NCBI GenBank assembly: GCA_963556255.1
Contig: OY744617.1
Span: forward strand, 26,855,871-26,919,870
Reading direction: 5' to 3'
Source: Allolobophora icterica
Taxonomy: Eukaryota > Annelida > Clitellata > Crassiclitellata > Lumbricidae
DNA: 64,000 bases
A model generated the notes under the pieces. It worked only from the letters and a program-made list of their open reading frames with translations. It was not told where the DNA came from and searched no databases. Each line of letters begins with the position of its first letter. Position 1 is the stretch's first letter. Shown one piece after another: positions 52,773 through 63,029 of the stretch. The translations under genes and the position numbers were made by a program.

Positions 52773-53024
52773 TTTTGAGAATCCCTCGAAGGCGATCACA
52801 GAACTCGTGGTGGTTATAACAGTGGCTTGGTCTGCCGGGGCTTATAATAATTGGCTCATCAAAAGCCTTTTTCCAATTCCTCTACAGCACGTGGCAGATT
52901 CAGGTCCAGGGTCGCCCTAGAAAACGACAGAAGAGAGTATAACGACTGAACATAGTCCGCAATTCTTTTGAGGGGGAAATATGCCTGTGAAAGGTCAACG
53001 AAATCCAGGAACTAATTGTAATTG

Positions 53025-53160
53025 TAATTAGTAACTTCTATTGCGCCAGTGTCTAATGCATAAGGCATCAACCGATGGCACACCAAACCAAACCGTAATC
53101 AGGTCAAGATCAGTCCGTAAGCCAAATAGAGAAGCATAATGGTAGGTAGATTGGTAGGTA
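53025..53160 (-). mobile_element. LINE 3' tail fragment (family of 56895-57165)
   Basis: The minus strand 'tggtttggtgtgccatcggt', 'tgatgccttatgcattagac' and 'ggcgcaatagaagttac' matches the 57095-57160 tail of the other copy. Confidence 0.72.
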
Positions 53161-53623
53161 GACTGAGGCTCACCTGCATGCCAACTCAGATAGGATTCCC
53201 GCATACACAGGTAGCCAAAGGAGGACACAGAAAGCCGGAAAGGAGGAGAAAGAAGGACGTATTGAATGTTTCACTCCGGAGTCAGAGGGTCTGCCAAGTA
53301 AAGAAGATCATAGACCCAGATCATAGACTAGAAACGTTTGCGAATAGAGCTGCAATAAAAAATATAAAAAATAAGTAGATTAGTTAGGGGAACTTAGGGA
53401 CAACTTGCACGTGTAAAGTCGTTAAAAACGGCCACAAAATAATAGCCGATTGTCCAATACAACAAACATACAAAAAACCTGGCATTTTCCAGGTTTTTAG
53501 CTTTTAACTTTTTAGACATGTCCTCCTTTTGCCGAACGTCTGGTAACCCTATATCAGGTAATCCAAATAAAAGCCAGGCCATTGCCACCTGGAGTTATAG
53601 CAAATGCCCATCTTCAAATCCAC

Positions 53624-53800
53624 CCTTTCATCCATCCATCCATCCATCATCCATTCATCCATCCATCAATCCATTCGTCAGTCAGTCAGTCAGTCAGTCA
53701 GTCAGTCAGTCAGTCAGTCAGTCAGTCAGTCAGTCAGTCAGTCAGTCAGTCAGTCAGTCAGTCAGTCAGTCAGTCAGTCAGTCAGTCAGTCAGTCAGTCA
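53624..53800. repeat. (CATC)n then (CAGT)n array
   Basis: A short 'catccatc' run followed by about 32 'cagt' units. The Ser-Val-Ser-Gln ORFs are artefacts. Confidence 0.97.
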
Positions 53801-54018
53801 GTTAGTCGTGTCGGCCTAAATGAAAAACGCAAAACAAGAACACTGCCAACAGGAAACTACTATATCCACCGGTTTTGACTCTTTTTATAGACCTCTGTTT
53901 ATAATTTGATTTACAATAAAACGGACAGACAGCCAGACACAATACACTCACACAGACATGTTCCAACTAAACAACCAAGTACGCAGTTAGACACACAGAT
54001 GTTGAATGACAGAAAAAA

Positions 54019-54198
<180 letters not shown>

Positions 54199-54354
54199 TA
54201 GTTAGCTGTTTTTGGATCCCGAGTATACAGATCTGCATGAACCGTGTAGTACCTGGCAATCTATTTACGAATTATATTCATCCCAATGAAAACGCTGCAA
54301 CCATTGCAATCTCAGCAGATATAAAAACACACCAAGAACACTTCGTCGCTGTTG

Positions 54355-54660
<306 letters not shown>

Positions 54661-55370
54661 GCTATCTCTGTCTTGATATTGGTTGCTACCTTTTTACTTG
54701 GTCGCCATCTCTTTCACTTTCTTCCCTCCCCCACACACGTAAACATGTCCAATATTATATTCAGCACTCTTGTGAGGCACTTGAAATTAGCTATACTAAC
54801 ACTCTTGATACATATATACATATAATGTGTATTTATATGAATATATATTACCATGCTTATGTATACGTTATACGTCGGTCCGTATGTAAACCAATGCCTG
54901 GAAATAAAAAAGATGTCTTATAAGATGAGAAGTGAACAGAATGAGAACGAAAAGAGTAAATAAGTATTTGTGTATATCACCAAGATAAGCCATGTGGCGT
55001 CCGCGCTCTCCAGCTGAACGTATGTAACACCAAACGCCATAAAAGCCAACGAACGCCCCTCCCCTCCCCCTCGGCCAATATGCGGCGAACTGTGAAAATA
55101 TCTGACAGACTGTTCTGATATCAACCTTTCATTCGGGCTCATAAAATTACTTAGTTCTTGTACAAATCCGTCCATACCACAACGGCTCTAGGCCATTACG
55201 ACAGCAAGGAAATAAGTAAGCAAGCAAGTTTTCTGTTTTATACGCGATAAATAAATATGAGCGCTTTGCTTCTATGTATACCTGTCATGTCCAATAGTAG
55301 TAGTAGTCTCGGTCACTTTGTTGATCACCAAAAGCTTACAAAATAAGCAATTCCTATGTGTAATTTGAGG

Positions 55371-55540
55371 GACGCGGTGGTGCAGCGGTATGTTCTTTGC
55401 CTTGTAACCGGAGGGTCTACAATTGTCTGTGAGGAAGGCAACGGGAAACCACCTCATTTATCTCATCCCCGGGTGGCATAAGGCAAAAATGAACCTGTCT
55501 TCGGGCAGAGAACTCATCATCTTCATCATCAAGTAGGCCT
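55371..55540 (+). mobile_element. possible tRNA-derived SINE, separate family
   Basis: 'gacgcggtggtgcagcggta' resembles a tRNA 5' half with box A. 'accggagggtctacaattg' could be a decayed box B. Then 'aggcaacgggaaaccacctc' and a 'catcttcatcatc' tail. Single copy in this window, so the family is unproven. Confidence 0.5.
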
Positions 55541-55559
55541 TTAACTTGCTGTCAAACCA

Positions 55560-56280
55560 AAAAATATTTGTTCTACGGGAAGACGATAAAAAGAAAAACA
55601 TTCATTGAAACGGCATTCGGTGCAGTATAGTGACTGAGAGCTAATGGCTCGAAATGCAGAGACGAGTCTTGGTCTCCGCGGGAGCTTAATCGTAATCTCT
55701 AGAAATTTCTAGAGTGCCCAAAAAACCGAAGTCGCGGGAACCAGCTTATTCACGGGCGCTTAGTCAAATCATAAGCGATAGGCGGGGGTGAAATCGGTTC
55801 CAGGTCAAGATCCAACGGGGTCAGGGAGGCAGACAGTCAGACGGCTAAAGTGGATGGTGTTTAGAGTTGAAACGGTGAGGGAGCTAAGGGGAAGAGGAGG
55901 AATCGGGATAAGATTTGTGAAAGAGCAGTGTTCTCAGCTTTGAGTGAAAGACCTACAGTGGAGAGATAGCAAGAGGTGAGGTTTTGGTTAGAGTGGATAA
56001 GATATTTGTCTTAGTATTGGTCGGAGTTTGTTCCAGAGAGGTGGAACAGCTATGGCTATGGAGCGATTCGCAAATTTTAGTGATAAGGTGACGGAAGGGC
56101 GGAGAAGTGTTAGGGCGGAAGAGGAGCGGGTTGAGCGAAGTGGTTGAACCGTGAACAGCTGACGGAGATAGGAGGGCTGGGAGGAATGAAGTGTAAGGTG
56201 AATGATATGACTTTATCTTCTATTCGTTCGGGTTATATATAGGTTATAAGCGCTACAGGCTGTCTCTTTCAGGCACAATC
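55560..56280. other. unannotated stretch
   Basis: No gene or repeat recognised. The interval 55830-56180 is G-rich ('gggaagaggaggaatcgg' type). Confidence 0.4.
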
Positions 56281-56283
56281 TGG

Positions 56284-56352
56284 AAACACTTTAACGGCGA
56301 GCTGCATTGGTTTCCCAGTCACTTTTACTACACTCTTGTCGTTAGAGTGTTA
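56284..56352. repeat. ~70-bp palindromic-ended repeat, copy 2
   Basis: 'acactttaacggcgagctgc' to 'gtcgttagagtgtta', the same element as 39549-39620. The outer ends carry compensatory changes (gct/agc to act/agt), so pairing is preserved. Confidence 0.7.
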
Positions 56353-56894
56353 CAAAAATCACTTTCCAGTCGTAGGTGGTTTGCACTTGTGTTTCACTTC
56401 CCGTACTTAACCTTAGTGCTCCAACGATAATGCATGTACAATGAGCACTTATAAAACACTTGGAGTGTCCTGGTACAGGCTGGCGTCTCTCTTACAGCAG
56501 ACGATATATTATATAAGAAAATATTTTAGGAAATTGAGAGATTGTGGAAAAATTCTGTATCCTGCAAAACGACTTCAGCGAAAGTAGGGCCTAGTATAAA
56601 ACCAACTGGAATTTTCTTATTATTTTCGCAACTAGCAATATATTATTTTTAATCCAAAAACACGGCAGCAAATGTAGGCACGCAGTTAAAAAAAACCACA
56701 GATAAAGCTTTACATGATGGTCGACGTCTTCGAATAGGAGATGAATACCGCCATCTTCAACAAGTGGCTCACTCTGCTTTTCAATCGTTAATCCCCAACA
56801 GCAACATCATTTTGTATGTCAAATAAAGCTTCACATGTCCTACGTATGTTTACATATGAGACGATATGCGGGACAAGTGGTCCTGTTATAGGCC

Positions 56895-57165
56895 ATGTCC
56901 GAGCTTTTTCGGTCGCTGGAGCAGTGGAGCTACATTTTTAAATTCACTCCGCTGCACCTTCTCGTTCTGTTCAGTCGCTTACGTCATTTCGTGCTCAACT
57001 TAAAACTTATTTGTCTTGGATTGCTTATCCACCATAGACTGTCTATGTCTCAATGGACTAATCTTCTGGATGTTGACCTGTTTACGGCTTGGCTTTGGTG
57101 CGCCATCCGTTGATGGATGCCTTGTGCGTTAGACATCGCCACTGTAGAAGTTATTTATTAATAAT
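56895..57165 (+). mobile_element. LINE 3' end with (TAA)n tail
   Basis: One frame reads 'RSVQSLTSFRAQLKTYLSWI', a pattern typical of LINE open reading frame C-termini (SxxSFKxxLKTYLF-like). It is followed by 'gtgcgccatccgttgatgga' and 'agttatttattaataataat'. Frameshifts break the upstream part ('ttttaaattcactccgct'). Confidence 0.78.
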
Positions 57166-57512
57166 AATAATTATGTCGCCCATATGGGAATATTGTCATA
57201 TGGGCTTTATAATTATGCTTAACCTATCGATAGGCCTACTGCTTTAAAACGGGCTCTTGCTAATTTTATTTGATAGAGCCATTAATTAAGCAGTCTAACA
57301 CAATCCACAGATTGTATTTTTGCGCAGAGAAATTCTGACCATTTACATTTAAATTACATTCCATGCCAGCTATGTATACTAAACTCCGTTTGTTCGTTAG
57401 TATTATACGAGTCTCGTAAACATCTTGTATTATCGCTCACACCTTAGGCTACACTTACAGTAATTGTAAGTGGTTCAGCTGACAAAGTGACTGAAACTAC
57501 TACCTAGAGTTG

Positions 57513-57740
57513 TTATTGCTGCGATCTTCTGCGCTGCTTCTTGTATTTCTTGAGTTTAAGTGTATTTACGCTTGTTAGTCGCGACGCATGCGTCCGACGA
57601 ACCCCATCCACCGCAGCCTCGCCGTTGTCTCTAGCATGTCTTGTCGATTCCGACAAAGAATCGAGCATGACCCGAGCTTTGCTTTCCGATTTGTCTAGAT
57701 TGTGTAAATCAGCTGGTTCTCTTGACTTGGCATGCAGCAT
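57513..57740 (-). CDS. short hypothetical ORF, 75 aa
   Basis: From ATG at 57738-57740 it reads 'MLHAKSREPADLHNLDKSES' and ends in a basic tail 'KKYKKQRRRSQQ' before TAA. It is highly charged, with no signal peptide or recognised domain. The opposite strand is also open here, and there is no supporting splice or poly(A) evidence, so this may be chance. Confidence 0.2.
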   Translation of the reverse strand: MLHAKSREPADLHNLDKSESKARVMLDSLSESTRHARDNGEAAVDGVRRTHASRLTSVNTLKLKKYKKQRRRSQQ

Positions 57741-58139
57741 ATAAATTATAGGCGCACTTAGAGACAAACAGTCGCACACACAGACCGACTATATATTTTA
57801 AACAGCGTAGTTCGACAGTGCTAGGCTAATCCTGGATAACTTCGCTGTCGTTACGTTGTAGAGATGCCTGTTGTAAAGTTCCGCTTTTAAGTTAACTTGG
57901 ACACAACATGACGTCCTGCGTTCGGTGGCACGATATCGATCATCAAACGAGCAAAAAACTGACAGTCGGATTCTTAAAAGAGTTCGAACTATTTGCGGAA
58001 ATCTGCCGATCTGTTTCCCGGTGCCGCCTGCAGACCGGTCACACGACAGCCAGAACTTCTTGGGGTGCCGGCGCCACGTAATTTGTTTCTGCAGGTAGAG
58101 TTAATTGGCAGCTTTAACAGTACAATGAGCTCATGATTT

Positions 58140-58478
58140 TTACAACTGCAGGCAATTATATCTGCGCGAGCTCTGTTCTCGTGCCTCTGCTCCACCTGGT
58201 TACCGCTCTCTTCGCTCTGCCACCCGTGGTGAACTCTGTTCCTTTCGCACGCACCGCTACTAGGCCTATGCAGCAACGCGCTTTCTCCGTGGTTGGACGT
58301 TACCTTTGGAATGGGCTTCCTCCCGAGTTGCGGTCTCTCTTCCTCGAGACTCGTCCACCGCTTTCTTCTCTGCTCTAAAGACTGTTCTGTTTCGCCGCGG
58401 TTGGGCTGGGAACGCCTCTGAATAGTTTCCTTGAAGGGGCGCTATATAAATGCTTGGTTGATTGATTGATGGATTGAA
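58140..58478 (+). mobile_element. LINE 3' end (CR1/L2-like C-terminus)
   Basis: The plus strand encodes, across small frame breaks, 'LCSRASAPPGYRSLRSATRG', then 'QQRAFSVVGRYLWNGLPPEL'. This is the 'RAFSVxxPxLWNxLPxxLR' signature of LINE reverse-transcriptase C-termini. It ends 'ggggcgctatataaatgctt' and (TTGAT)n. It is 5'-truncated and broken. Confidence 0.9.
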
Positions 58479-58551
58479 TTTAGCCGGTATACTAGTTATG
58501 TTTTTGACTTTGAAGAAAAGCAGGATTGTTTTTATTAATATTACCCGCGCA

Positions 58552-58819
58552 CAGGGCTTTTTTTCAGCCGGAACGCGCCGGTACGGCGTTCCGGCACCTT
58601 TTTCAGCTCCTAAAAAATAATTTATTTATTTTAATAATTAAAACAATAATTTAGTTATTTTAAATTAATTTAAGTGTTTTTGAACTGTTTTCAGTGTTTA
58701 TTGATACCCCTCGCAACCCCCAATCTCGTTTTTCTCGTGATTTTATCCCGCCCATAATTGTTGCGTTCCGGCACCTATTGTTCCGTTCCGGAACCTTTTT
58801 TTCTAGAAAAAAAGCACTG
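58552..58819. mobile_element. hAT MITE, 268 bp
   Basis: It begins 'cagggctttttttcagccgg' and ends 'ctagaaaaaaagcactg'. The flanking 8-bp duplication CCCGCGCA is perfect (58544-58551 and 58820-58827). A reverse-oriented copy is at 28311-28571. Confidence 0.95.
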
Positions 58820-59195
58820 CCCGCGCATTTCCGACACATTAGCCTGTACACTCAGAAAGAGAGGTTGTAATAATTTATCAGATCCTATCAATATGCGGCC
58901 CGGAAGGCCATTTCAACTAAACTTCTTAAATGCCTCGACGTTATGGCCAAAGATTTAAATAAAGCATATTGAAATATTTAGCATAAAACCAAAGCACCGT
59001 GGCCTTAAATTCTGTGAATGACCTGGGCCCTTGCATAAGCCTACACTGCAACGGTCAATAATATTGTTATAACACTTTTACGCTGTGTCATTATTATCTC
59101 CAGAAATCGATGCATTTTGCGTGTATAACCTTGCTCTAGTCTCTAAAAGGTGCCTAGATGCTACCTTTAAAGGGCGTCATAAATGCAAATGTAAT

Positions 59196-59455
59196 CATGG
59201 GCGTCCAGAGGAATTTTTTCGGGGGGGCAAATTTTTTTCAGGGCAAAATGACGTTTTGCATAAAAAAAGTTTCCATAGAAAAATTATAAATAAGTAATGA
59301 TCAAGAACTTTGCCTAAACAATTAAGTGTTTTTTTCGCATTGAAAATCGTGTTGGGGCTGTTTTAATAATCAAAATAATCAAAATATTCTATTTTTGTAA
59401 AATATTTTCAAAATCCGGAGGCAAATGCCCCATTTGTCCTCTCCGGACGCCCATG
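59196..59455. mobile_element. MITE, 260 bp, upstream of the FGF gene
   Basis: The ends are 'catgggcgtccagagg' and 'ctctccggacgcccatg', flanked by a perfect 8-bp duplication AATGTAAT (59188-59195 and 59456-59463). It ends 135 bases before the FGF start codon. The right half of another copy opens the window (1-161). Confidence 0.95.
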
Positions 59456-59590
59456 AATGTAATTACATGCCATTGCTAGGTCTTGCATTATAAATAGACG
59501 GAATAACGAAAAACTAATGCTTGCCTGAAAACCAGTTTTAGATTCAAGCACATTTTAAAGTGATTTGTGTTCTGGAATGGTCTTTTAGTC

Positions 59591-59975
59591 ATGTCCGCGC
59601 TGGTTAACTTAACAGCGATTTCGCCGTTCACCGCCACCGTCTCAAACATTCCCACAATTCCAATCATCCAGTCTCCGTTCGCCGGCTTCCGGTCGAGCTT
59701 CGACGTCTCTTCAGAATCTCCGATTCAATTGAGACATCATCGGCAGAAGATGGTGGGACGCCGTCGGCTTCAGAAAGAAAATCGGCAACATCAGCGGCAC
59801 GACCGACGGGAACGGGAAGAGGAAGAGGAACGGGAAAAGAAGAGAAGGAGCCTCAACATCCCCGAATACGGAAAGGCCAAAGAGCTGAGGCTGTTCAACA
59901 CGCGCCATAACACTTTTGTACAGATACAGAGTGACGGATCTGTGAGAACGGGTCCACAGTCTAATTCAATACACT
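59591..59975 (+). CDS. FGF-like exon 1
   Basis: From ATG 59591 (the frame is open slightly upstream, but only from GTG). Residues 1-128: a hydrophobic/Thr-rich start, a very basic and Glu-rich linker ('RREREEEEEREKKRR', 72-86), then the first trefoil strands. Donor 'acact|gtacgt', phase 1. A 'ggtcttttag' acceptor-like site just before the ATG leaves room for an upstream exon. Confidence 0.82.
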
Positions 59976-62900
59976 GTACGTATACTGAATTTATTTCAAT
60001 AAAAATTACTTCTGGCCGACGTCATTGCTTGGTAATTTTAAGGAGTGGCCGAGAAAGCATTCAGCTGTGTTTTCTAGCATAGCAAAAACGTTATTTTTTA
60101 ATGATTTATGGCGTTGTGCTAAGAGAATCACCCGAATTTTAGGAGAAACGTGGATGTCGAAACGTCTATCTGATTAGACTAGGCTCCTATCGCTTCCGAG
60201 TAGCACCGAGTAGACTCGGAATATACCGGGTGCATTTTCAGTACAGGCAATATGCGGCTACTAATGGCAGTGAACTACAATGATCCAAATGAGACCCAAA
60301 AGTTACATTGATATGTCTGTGATGAGAAAAGTGGCAACGTTAATATTAGAGATTTTCATATGACTTTACTTAACATCTTAACATCGAATATAAAATAAAA
60401 TAAAAAAACAAAGTGAATCATAGGAAGTCTTTTGTGAAATACAAATGTATAGAACATAATCAGATTTGATGATGCAGACAGCAGGAGCAAAAAGTCGAGG
60501 AAATGAAGTAGTCTGGTTTGAAGGAAGAAAAGCTTTCATAGTTTATTCTCACAGGCAGCAATCTCTTGAAAAGTTGGGCTGCTGACCACTGGCTTGTAAT
60601 CGATAATAGGCCAGCTAGGTCCGAACAATTGCTGGTGCATACCTGGCTAGATCCTTGTGTGTCTTGACACAATTATGCCTCAATAAACACTGCTTTGTTT
60701 TGTTCTTAACATACAAAATAAAATTTATGATCTGTTGGTGCTTGTCTTAGGCACTCTGTTGTATTATGACAGAACAGAAGCCAACATTGATGCTTGTTCC
60801 AGGTACCTTGTTTGCTTATGACAGAACAGAATTCAGCACTGATGTTTGTTCCAGGTACCTTGATGGCTTATGAACAGTATGCTGTTTTTATTTCAGCCAT
60901 ATTTGAAGTTCTCTTCTGGTGCCATCTAGCGCCTCAGCTGTTCAAACCCTGTTCCACTTCACCTTCATCGTTCTCCGCAATCCTGCTGCGCTTCAAGGCC
61001 AGCAATCGCTATCTGTGCATGAGTCACAGCGGAAGAATCTACACTCAGATTCCGGTAAGAAATCCAATCAAAGTGTAGCATTGTGAAACGAAAGTAGTCA
61101 CTATCATAACTGCTGTCAAAATGTTGCCAGCATCATAGATCCTCATCTTTGTTAGTGCAGATATCCACACTGTATTTTTATCATCATTATTATTATTCAA
61201 TCAATCAATCAATCAATCAATAAACTAAGCATTTATATAGCACCCCTTCAAGGAAACAATTCAGAGGCACTCCCAGCCCAACCCTGGTGAAAGAGAACAG
61301 TCTTTAGAGCAGAGAAGAAAGCAGTGGACAAGTCTCGAGGAAGAGACCGCAGCTCAGGAGGAAGCCCATTCCAAGTTGTGGGTCCAACCATGGAGAAAGC
61401 GCACTGCTGAATATTATTATTATTGTTATTATTATTATGCATTTAGTAAGAGCTACTATCCAATGACCAAGCATCAATCGATGTCGCTGAGCAGTTGTGA
61501 GTTAAGGACTTGCTCAAGGTGCCTTCTCTGGTACAGCAACTGTACCAGAGGCTTCAGCCTATATCCTCCGTGTTACTGACTGTATATCAACGCAAGCACC
61601 CTAACCAATCGGCTACCATATCCGACATGGTTGTTGATACAGATATGCCATTTGTAATCAATTTTACTAATCTAATCTATTTTTAATGTGGAAACTTCTA
61701 TAGCAACCTTCAATCAATCAGTCAATCAGAATTTATGTAGCGCTCCTTCAAGATTTCTACTCATAACACAGAAGGCATTGAAGCTGTATTCGGATAGCAC
61801 AGTGCTTTGAACAGAACCAGAGAAGATCAAGGAAGCCTCAGAGACCAGGAGATGGATAATCAGTCCGGAAATGATGGTGTGTAGCCCATATCTGAATGAC
61901 TTTGAACAGAGAGCACAGCGAGTGGACAAAAATATCCAGAGAGTTCTAGAGTATCTGGCCAACAGCTGAGAAAGCATTTTGTAGACTTTGGTTGAGCTTT
62001 CTTCATCACAATCATTATTTGTTGTAGTATGTATGTTTGCATGACTTTGGTCCCTTTAGGGTTTCCTTTTGTGTCCACTAGAAAGTTATCCTATTTGTTG
62101 TTACGTTGTTACTATGTTTACTATGTAACTGTGTTACCATGCTTAAGTTTTTGATGTTTACTTTGGACCAATAAAGTTTATGGTTATGGGTTATGGTTAT
62201 GATTATGTATCCGTATGTATGTATGTTTGTATGTATGTATGTATATATGTGTGTATGTAAGTATGTTTGTATGTATGCATGTGACGTAACTTGACAATTA
62301 ACATAGTGCTCTTTTAAATGCCTCTCATTTTTTGCCTGTCATGTGGACAAGGAAGCATAATAATGAATTTACCTGGGACTGTTTCTTTTGTTACAGGGAG
62401 AATCCTTGAGGAACGTAGAAGATTGCATTTTCCAACACGAGTTTCTCTCCAACCAGTATGACGTCTACTATAGCTGGCGGTATCCAAATGGCACCTGGCC
62501 GTGCGGGTCTGCACTCGGCGGTAAAACAGTCAATAAAAGAACTTGTCAGAACAGATGGTATTTGGGCGTCGACAAAAAGGGAAAACTCTGTACGGTTAAG
62601 ACTAATCACACCAAGGTTAAGCGAAACACTTTCTTTATTCAACGATGGATACACGACCAGGCAGGGCAGGGTCGACCTGAGTACCCCAACCCGCTAGCAG
62701 GGTCTACATCTGCGACGCCCCCTGCGGAAAGTGGCGGCATTTTCAAAATTCACTCTACGAGGTCTCGTTCGTCGGTCTTTGATATTTTGTCGCATAAGCG
62801 ACACTCGACAAGAACTCGCATGACGGCCGCAGAAGTGACGTCAAGCAGGCGCGACTGTCTGAACCTGCTAAAAAACTGCGACCGTGACGAACGGTCCAAA

Positions 62901-63029
62901 GAGGCGGCAACTACAGCAGTGCAGAGACGAACTGCCTCGGCTGCTGTAGGAGAATCTCTGCCAGGTCGGCTGATGACCTTGAGGAAACGCAGAGAGGTCC
63001 TCTGGATCCACGCGGATGATGCGCCGTAG
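59591..63029 (+). CDS. fibroblast growth factor family protein, three exons
   Basis: Joining 59591-59975, 60897-61054 and 62397-63029 gives an open 391-residue protein with consistent phases (1 and 0) and GT/AG borders. The beta-trefoil core is recognised at about 98-265: 'LRLFNTRHNTFVQIQSDGSV' (FGF: LF...G.FLQI.PDG.V), 'NRYLCMSHSGRIYTQ' (FGF: .YLCM...G.LY), 'EDCIFQHEFLSNQYDVYYS' (FGF: .C.F.E....N.Y..Y.S), 'RWYLGVDKKGKL' (FGF: WY.AL.K.G) and 'FFIQR' (FGF: HFL.R). FGFs are extracellular ligands of receptor tyrosine kinases, acting with heparan sulphate. The two introns fall where most animal FGF genes have them. No cleavable signal peptide is evident, so secretion may use an internal signal or an unseen 5' exon. 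NGT (212) and NHT (251) are glycosylation sequons. Odd points are a ~17-residue expansion in exon 2, a ~20-residue insertion around 'NGTWPCGSALGGK', and a basic C-terminal tail of about 125 residues. The subfamily is unassigned. Confidence 0.85.
60090..60800. other. FGF-like intron 1
   Basis: No mobile element recognised. A short imperfect direct repeat at about 60770-60860 ('gacagaacagaa', 'ttccaggtaccttg') occurs just before exon 2. Confidence 0.5.
60897..61054 (+). CDS. FGF-like exon 2
   Basis: 158 bases, acceptor 'tttttatttcag', donor 'attccg|gtaaga'. It is longer than the ~104 bases usual for this FGF exon. The last 20 codons ('ASNRYLCMSHSGRIYTQI') are strongly FGF-like. The first 25 ('IFEVLFWCHLAPQLF' onward) are divergent and hydrophobic. 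Confidence 0.82.
61195..61409 (-). mobile_element. LINE 3' end in FGF intron 2
   Basis: The minus strand encodes 'QCAFSMVGPTTWNGLPPELR', 'SLPRDLSTAFFSALKTVLFH' and 'QGWAGSASELFP'. It ends 'ggtgctatataaatgctt' and (TTGAT)n. It is the same family as 58140-58478 and better preserved in frame. Confidence 0.92.
61430..61630 (-). mobile_element. tRNA-derived SINE, family B, copy 3
   Basis: The minus strand has 'gtagccgattggttagggtg' (box A), then 'ttgagcaagtccttaac', 'tgcttggtcattggatagt' and a (TAA)n tail abutting the LINE. A perfect 11-bp hairpin ('ctctggtacag', 61526-61550) replaces the expected box B area. Confidence 0.78.
61725..61985 (-). mobile_element. degenerate LINE 3' end in FGF intron 2
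   Basis: 'aaaatgctttctcagctgtt' (QNAFSAVG) through 'tcttgaaggagcgctacata' and a (TTGAT)n-like end on the minus strand. It is an older copy of the CR1/L2-like family with several frame breaks. Confidence 0.78.
62215..62282. repeat. (GTAT)n microsatellite in FGF intron 2
   Basis: 'gtatgtatgtttgtatgtat' and similar, about 115 bases before exon 3. Confidence 0.9.
62397..63029 (+). CDS. FGF-like exon 3 and C-terminal tail
   Basis: Acceptor 'cttttgttacag', 210 codons then TAG. The core ends near 'NTFFIQRW'. The remaining ~125 residues are Ser/Thr/Arg-rich with several dibasic sites ('SHKRH', 'LRKRRE') that could be processing sites. Confidence 0.85.
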   Translation, partial: GESLRNVEDCIFQHEFLSNQYDVYYSWRYPNGTWPCGSALGGKTVNKRTCQNRWYLGVDKKGKLCTVKTNHTKVKRNTFFIQRWIHDQAGQGRPEYPNPLAGSTSATPPAESGGIFKIHSTRSRSSVFDILSHKRHSTRTRMTAAEVTSSRRDCLNLLKNCDRDERSKEAATTAVQRRTASAAVGESLPGRLMTLRKRREVLWIHADDAP

